From Isoetes taiwanensis (lineage: Eukaryota > Streptophyta > Lycopodiopsida > Isoetales > Isoetaceae): a stretch of DNA of 64,000 bases. The stretch lies in NCBI GenBank assembly GCA_021234155.1, contig JAJEKV010000010.1, positions 7,168,871 to 7,232,870 on the forward strand, given 5' to 3'. The first letter of the stretch is position 1; each line of letters begins with the position of its first letter. Of this stretch, positions 58,991 through 64,000 are shown one piece after another. A model generated the notes under the pieces. That model had not been told where the DNA came from. It saw nothing but the letters and a program-made list of their open reading frames with translations, and searched no databases. The position numbers and the translations under genes were made by a program.

Positions 58991-59634
58991 GGGGACGCCC
59001 CCGGTGTGATAAAAATTTTAGAATTCAAACCAAAGAAAACTTGAATTCATTTGAGGCTTTCATCACACAGCTTTTGAATTTCATCACAATAAAACAAATA
59101 GAACATAAGTAAAAGTTACCATAAAGATGGAGCAGATTGATCCCATTATTCCGAAAGTCATAAAGTTTGCAACACTCATACACAAACATTTTTCAACTGG
59201 AATTTAACAGCAGCCTTTGGCCTCCATGGATTCTTGTGGTGAGAAACCAAAGTGGGAAACTTTTCTGCTTGTTAGCACAAGGATCTAGAAGCCTTGGAAT
59301 TTGCTTAATAACTGCCTCAAAATCTAAAAATGCATGGTAATTTTTTGCAAGCTTCATTCGGAATGAGCCATAAAACAATATCCAATAGCGCAATCCTGTA
59401 TTAATTAGCTAGTAGGATGTGAAAGCCTACCAAACCCGGCCGTAAAATTGCTGTTTTAGCATAGATATCTTAACCAAACATATCCATATCATACACTATC
59501 AAAAAGCTCTCGGAGAGAGCTTTCCAACGCAATAAAAATCATCTCAAACAGAGCTCTGGATCAAAAGTTATGATAAGAAATGTGTTGCCGGCAGGGAAAC
59601 TACACTACATGCGCCCTTCAAGCCCTTCATGTGC
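58991..59634. other. Spacer, nothing assigned
   Basis: Neither strand shows a recognisable protein. A TGTGATAAAAATTTT segment marks the end of element member 2. Confidence 0.35.
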
Positions 59635-59918
59635 CCATTATGCACCACACACAAAAAAAGAGGGTTTTTGTTGTGATCCATTGGTTGTTGACCATTATGC
59701 ACCAAACGCCACAAAAAGGGCTTTTGTTGTGAGCCATTGGTTGTTGCCGTTATACACCACACACAAAAAGAGGGCTTTGTTGTGAGCCATTGGTTGTTGA
59801 CCATTATGCACCACACACACAAAAAAAGGGCTTTTGTTGTGAGCCATTGGTTGTTAACCATTCAAAAAAAGGGCTTTTGTTGTGAGCCATTGGTTGTTGA
59901 CCATTGGAAAAAAAAGGC
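59635..59918. repeat. Minisatellite, five to six units of 43-59 bp
   Basis: The unit starts CCATTATGCACCACACACAA, then a variable A-run, GGGCTTTTGTTGTGAGCCAT and TGGTTGTTGA. It is repeated from 59,635 with small length changes in the A-run, and the last units lose the CACACA part. Each unit contains CCATTGG, so inverted pairing between units is also possible. Repetitive ORFs on both strands here are by-products. Confidence 0.9.
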
Positions 59919-60690
59919 TAAGATCAATGGCTCGAAATGGTGCACTCTAGATGTGCGCATTAGTACATCCATTTGAATACATCACGAAATCATAGGAAAA
60001 CCTTGTGTGAAAAAGCGTGCATAAAACACAAAGAAAACCCCCCGTTATTATGCTACATATTTCAGACTCCTCTGTCATCAAGTGGATTGGTCACCGATCA
60101 TGTTGGAATTGACCATGGTCAAGCCTCCATCGACTTTGAGGTAGCCAGCCCTCTCGAAGGACGCTACTACTTGTGTCCAAACTCCTTGAAAGTATATGAA
60201 CTTCATTCCAATAATTTACAAGTGCTTCATTGCACGCTCTTCTCTCTCCGTGCTATGTGTTTATCTCGCTAAGGATTTCTCCCAATACTTTATATACTTC
60301 ATTATCCCTTCCATAGTCCGTTCCACAGTCCTTCGCTTCTCTTAATAGTTTCATAGCTTTAGGCTCTCCCGTCAACGCACCATTGGTTCACTTGCCACAT
60401 CCTCTTTCCAAATCAATATATCCTTATCTTCCGGTTTCCACCACGGGATCTCCAGCCCTCATCTTGTATTGCAATATTGGCTTTCCATTCTTCACCCAAA
60501 ACACGAATTGCAATGGAGCACTATACCCAATAAGGTCTTCACGAGCATAACCCTCTATGAACTCTTTTCAGTCGGGGGACTTCTTGTATCAATGAACCAA
60601 TAGGAGGAGGTGAAGAACACTGCTTAAATAGCTCCAAAAGCATCGGATAGGTGATGACATCACTTTTCTACAATTTGATCCTATAATGCC
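59919..60690. other. Spacer before the Helitron C-terminal region
   Basis: The central Rep domain expected here is not visible. The minus strand near 60,500-60,420 reads APLQFVFWVKNGKPILQYKM and RAGDPVVETG, which looks coding but is unidentified. It may be a nested fragment of another gene. Confidence 0.3.
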
Positions 60691-60696
60691 CAAACA

Positions 60697-61330
60697 TTGC
60701 ATCAATGTCTTCGTGAGTGTGGCCAGGCATCAAGTAACCAACATAGACCATTTCAAACAATGGATGATTTGTTGCAACACGTAGGCCTCGTTGAAGATCA
60801 ATACAAGAAGGTGCTCACATATGGCATGCAAGGGCCGAAGCTTTTCTTGAAGAGGAAGGTGAGTGATTGCAAGACAACTACCTTTAATCCTCGCATCGCG
60901 ACGTTGTGGAGAGCCAACACAGATTTCCAGTATATCTTTAATGCCTATGCTGTTGCCACGTACTGTCTATCTTACATAACGACAACAGAGATGAGCATGT
61001 CCGCATCCTTCATGGCAAAGATTATAGATTCTTGCAACAAGAATAACCAGCATGTCGTTGAGAGGATACGACAATTAGGCAATGCAATCATACATTCGCA
61101 GGAGGTTTCGATCTCCGAGGCCACAATGCTTCTCCTCGGCATGCCCCTGCATACGAAGGCGTGAACTGTAATTTTCATTGACACAAACATGTCGAATAGG
61201 TCCAGTTGTTGAAGGCGAAAAAAGAGCTTGCAAAGCTTGATTCTAATAGCACGGATATCCTGCGCCCCAACATTATCGACAAAGTATAAGCGCGTGACGG
61301 GCGAGCTCGAACACATTAGCCTCAAGCGAA
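60697..61330 (+). pseudogene. Helitron Rep C-terminal part with catalytic tyrosine region
   Basis: A 155-codon open stretch begins with DDLLQHVGLVEDQYKKVL and continues FNPRIATLWRANTDFQYIF, then YAVATYCLSYITTTE. This is the family's NPxxLxLWRANxDxQxVLDxYAxxxYxxxYxxK block. Tyr at 60,961 and Tyr at 60,973 correspond to the Y-x3-Y pair thought to attack DNA; the usual Lys after it is Thr. SISEATMLLLGMPLHTKA follows, then, after a stop, a VIFIDTN-like segment (61,170) and TKYKRVTGELEHISL (61,278-61,320). Together they form the link between Rep and helicase. The start at 60,697 is only the first Met; the true N-terminus lies elsewhere. Confidence 0.82.
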
Positions 61331-61485
61331 AGCAGCCATGTTATACAAGGATGAGCATGGGCAATTTGTGAACCAAATGAGGAGGGGCAGTCGAGGCAAT
61401 CAATCCGGCTGTAGTTAGGTATGTGAAGTTCAAACGAGGATAAAGACATAGGATAAATGCGCAGCGGCTAACATTTCCGCGCGTC

Positions 61486-63450
61486 TTGTTCAGGACGGAA
61501 CATGATCTCCTGGACGGGCACTCGAGCTATAGTGCATACATGGCGAAGCAAGAAGAAATTGAAGCAGCTCATATAATGCTAACGTTCCAGCACACCGGGG
61601 ATTTGCATAGTTGGGGTGACATAGAGAGGATAGCCGACGAGATCGATCACCATAGAACACGACGATCGAATGAAAATGAGGAAGCGGAAGGCGAGGATGA
61701 GTTTGATGTAGACGCAGACCTTCCATATTACACTCTACACCGATCTCCTCAAGAGGTACATGATGCAGAATTGGTTCCATCATTTATTAGAAACTCATCC
61801 TTCTGTCCATTGCAAGTGTAGAGGACGATGGTACCGAATAAACAAATCATGCCCAATGAGATGTACTATACAATGGTGCGACGCTGGGGAAGGGTCAACG
61901 ATTCTTGCATGCGGCGATATCATGTACAAAAAGATACATGACCCAACCCACAGGTACAACCTGTTTCTTACGGGCGGTGTGGGTGTGGATAAGTCGCGTT
62001 TACTACAGTGCCTCATTGAGGGACAAAAGCGGCTCTTTCAACAAGATCTCCCTGATGCATTGAGCAGGCCATCGGTTGTCATAGGCTGCATTACCGCAGG
62101 CGGGGCAGCAGATAACGTTAGGGGATCTGCGCGCACTTCGGCATTCTAGTATAAGACCAACAGGCGTTTGGAAATAAGATGACGATGCCCACGTCTGTGA
62201 TGCTACAAACGGGAAGGAATGCCTACGAGGCGGTGAGACTGCTGGTCATAGACGAGATCTCAATGGTCGGGCTTCGCCTCCTCTTCCGCGTCAATGCATT
62301 ATACAACAAGTAAGTCATATCCCAGCTCACCTGCTGCTCGCAAGCCTGCACGAGAAACAGGCATGTGTGACTAACTCATTTGCATGATTCGATTTCAGGT
62401 ACAAGGCCACTGCGATGCCCATACCGTTTGGGGGCATGTCAGTGATTGATTGTAGCTGGGGACTTTTACCAATTGAAGCCAATGTTTGACAAGTGGAATT
62501 GTTGCGATCCAGATGTCGGCGACGCTTGAACGGTTAGGCTTCCGTCCAGTTCAGAACTGTACCACTCATGGAAATCGAATTTTAGGTACTATGAGCTGAC
62601 CGAGATCGTGAGGCAAGGAGACGACCTTCCCTTTGCACTCGGGTTGTCCCATAAGAGGATATCAGAGCAAACTATAAATGATCTGCACCTCGTGAACTCC
62701 ACCTGCATCCGGCCAACACCTAGCAATCCGCGTCTTCCGCATGTCTTCCACAAGAACAAAGACAAGGATGAGCACAATGACAAAGTGTACGCCAAAATAG
62801 CGAGCAAGGCATCTTCATCCGGTCTATAGACACACACGAGGATGGCTGTCAGAAGAAGCATCGGCCTACCCACGGACTCGAAAAAGGCGTCTGGGTTGAG
62901 AGACAAGCTAGAGTTGAACGGACTATGCTCGTTGAGTGACGAGCAACATTGACTTATCGATGGGCTCCGTCAATGGTGCCGATGGCATCCCTCGCCGCAT
63001 CGCGGCGTGGGTGAGACAGAGGCACTGGATATTATTCATGAAGCCCACAACAGAAGAAACGCCGAGATAGGCTGAAAAACCTCTACCTGGGGAAAGGGAT
63101 CGAGCCAACATGGACGCCAATCCAAAAGCTGACGAAGCTATGCCAGGCAGGCAAAAACGAGGGGCACAAGATCATGAGATGCCAGTTCCCCGTCCAACCG
63201 CCGCTTTGCTAGGACAAGATATGAGTCCGCGGGTGGCACAGTCGAACAGCTATGCTTCAACCCCAGAGGCATGCACATGCATGGAATGGCATACATGGCT
63301 ATCTCGCGAGTGAAGACAATGGCAGGACTGTTCTTGAAGCACCCGCTGAATAACCGAAACTTCACTGTTGACAACATAGTTACAGAAGAGATTCAGAGAA
63401 TGCAAAGAGAGATGTCGTGGACGATGACTATGCCCAATCTCGCCGACAAA
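61486..63450 (+). pseudogene. Helitron PIF1-like helicase domain
   Basis: Order of motifs: FRTEHDLLDGHSSYSAYMAK (61,487-61,545); Walker A region NLFLTGGVGVDKSRLLQCLI (61,956-62,015); LSRPSVVIG and AADNVRG (near 62,060-62,130); Walker B LLVIDEISMVG (62,241-62,270); after a short intron, PFGGMSVI (near 62,425); YELTEIVRQGDDLPFALGL (62,588-62,650); and, toward the end, GMHMHGMAYMAISRVKTMAG (63,263-63,325), which is the C-terminal helicase motif. In PIF1-like helicases this unwinds DNA 5'-3'. The third Gly of the P-loop is Asp (GAT at 61,988), which should abolish ATP binding. Many frame breaks lie between blocks. Confidence 0.85.
62310..62398 (+). other. 89-bp intron within the Helitron helicase gene
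   Basis: The sequence begins GTAAGTCAT, carries a CTAAC branch-point-like site at 62,371, a pyrimidine-biased end and TTTCAG. Removing it joins VNALYN to KYKATAMPIPFGG in frame, restoring the helicase reading across Walker B and the following motif. The exon border splits a Lys codon (AA|G). Confidence 0.8.
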
Positions 63451-64000
63451 CGGCCACCGACACTCGTCGCAACAACGCTGAACACGCTAACGACAACAAA
63501 GTACATCGACCATATACTAGCAGATTCACAGCTGATGTCGTCAGACATCCCCTGTCTTCAAAAGACGAGAACGGATGACGCATCCATCTTCGAGAGAACT
63601 AAGTATAAGTGCCTGCTCAACAGCAACGCGTGCGGAACAACCACACTTTACGACACCGACAGGCTCGAGCTTCTCTACCACCAAGTCGTTATGGAGCTCT
63701 CGGTGACAGCCATCCTTACCACGTTTCGAGATCGCACCACGGGAACCATCCTGCACACAACAAATATATATATAGGCACCACGGTGGGAGCATGCAGCAA
63801 TTCCTTGACAATATTAGAGCGACTGCTGAGAGTTCAACATCGCAATCCACGCTTTGGAGCCAATGCCGCTAGGACTGTCCTCATGGGAGATTTCAACGTA
63901 GATGCCCTGTGACAAAACAACATCATCGCGGCGTTACAGGCCACGATGCCCGGCCATGTCCAACAAGTAAATGACGCCACACGCTCCGCGACACTGCTTG
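63451..64000 (+). pseudogene. Endonuclease domain (EEP/AP-endonuclease-like) fused to Helitron helicase, cut by window edge
   Basis: The open stretch from 63,271 runs without a stop from the helicase tail into LTTTKYIDHILADSQLMSSD, PCLQKTR (the LQET-like Glu position is Lys here), then LLYHQVVMELSVTAILTTFR, a TTNIYIGT-like strand and VLMGDFNVDAL (63,879-63,911). That last block is the GDFN signature of exonuclease-endonuclease-phosphatase nucleases. A stop at 63,910 interrupts, after which VQQVNDATRSATLL continues. Such a C-terminal endonuclease defines Helentron-type elements. Replacement of the metal-binding Glu suggests that the domain is inactive. The 4.7-5.6 kb copy shows what follows beyond the window. 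Confidence 0.75.

Noticed and set aside
59568-59976. Repetitive ORFs on both strands over the minisatellite (NNQWLTTK-type peptide repeats)
   Set aside because: They simply translate the tandem unit, and unit length changes break the frame elsewhere.
1-64000. CRISPR array, bacterial operon, or rRNA genes
   Set aside because: No regularly spaced identical repeats with unique spacers, no operon-like gene packing and no rRNA core sequences were seen.

Overview
The window looks like nuclear DNA of a land plant with a large, repeat-rich genome. I infer a seed-free vascular plant, perhaps a fern, but the species cannot be fixed from sequence alone. Evidence: a Ty3/gypsy chromovirus, two sets of Helitron replication genes, pentatricopeptide-repeat (PPR) fragments, a plant-type beta-amylase, a RAD4/XPC relic, and small GT-AG introns (62-90 bp where measurable). 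No rRNA, convincing tRNA, CRISPR or bacterial-style gene was seen. Almost every recognisable gene is broken by frameshifts or stops, so this reads as transposon and gene-relic territory. The indel load also leaves room for assembly error.

Layout. 1-4.1 kb: 3' half of a chromovirus (reverse transcriptase, RNase H, integrase, chromodomain, polypurine tract, start of the 3' LTR). 4.7-5.6 kb: a second copy of a Helitron endonuclease domain, nearly identical over about 240 bp to 63.6-63.9 kb. 5.6-9.3 kb: intergenic DNA with unidentified exon-like pieces. 9.9-10.9 kb (minus): beta-amylase pseudogene, with possible 5' exons near 11.9-12.1 kb and a repeat upstream. 13.3-22.5 kb: mostly unassigned DNA with local duplications, one containing a duplicated coding-like module (14.4-15.4 kb, minus). 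22.6-26.9 kb: PPR fragments and a split DUF7869-type transposon protein. 27.0-29.3 kb (minus): middle part of a Helitron Rep with its HUH motif, divergent from an RPA-like gene at 30.6-31.8 kb (plus).

32.5-50 kb: gene relics (small signal-anchor-like ORF, RAD4/XPC, PPR, a possible BED-finger ORF) among duplicated spacer DNA. 49.3-49.8 and 58.25-59.0 kb: two members of an inverted-repeat element family. 50.4-51.6 kb (plus): N-terminal part of a Helitron Rep. 55.9-57.7 kb (plus): intron-rich RPA1-like gene. 59.6-59.9 kb: minisatellite. 60.7-64.0 kb (plus): Helitron Rep tyrosine region, PIF1-like helicase and fused endonuclease, running off the window edge.

The main theme is a Helitron of the Helentron type: Rep, helicase and an apurinic-endonuclease-like domain, accompanied by RPA-like single-strand-binding proteins. 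Its parts lie in three non-overlapping pieces. Rep would nick and join DNA, the helicase would unwind it, RPA would coat the displaced strand and the endonuclease may help target cleavage. None of the copies seen here looks intact.
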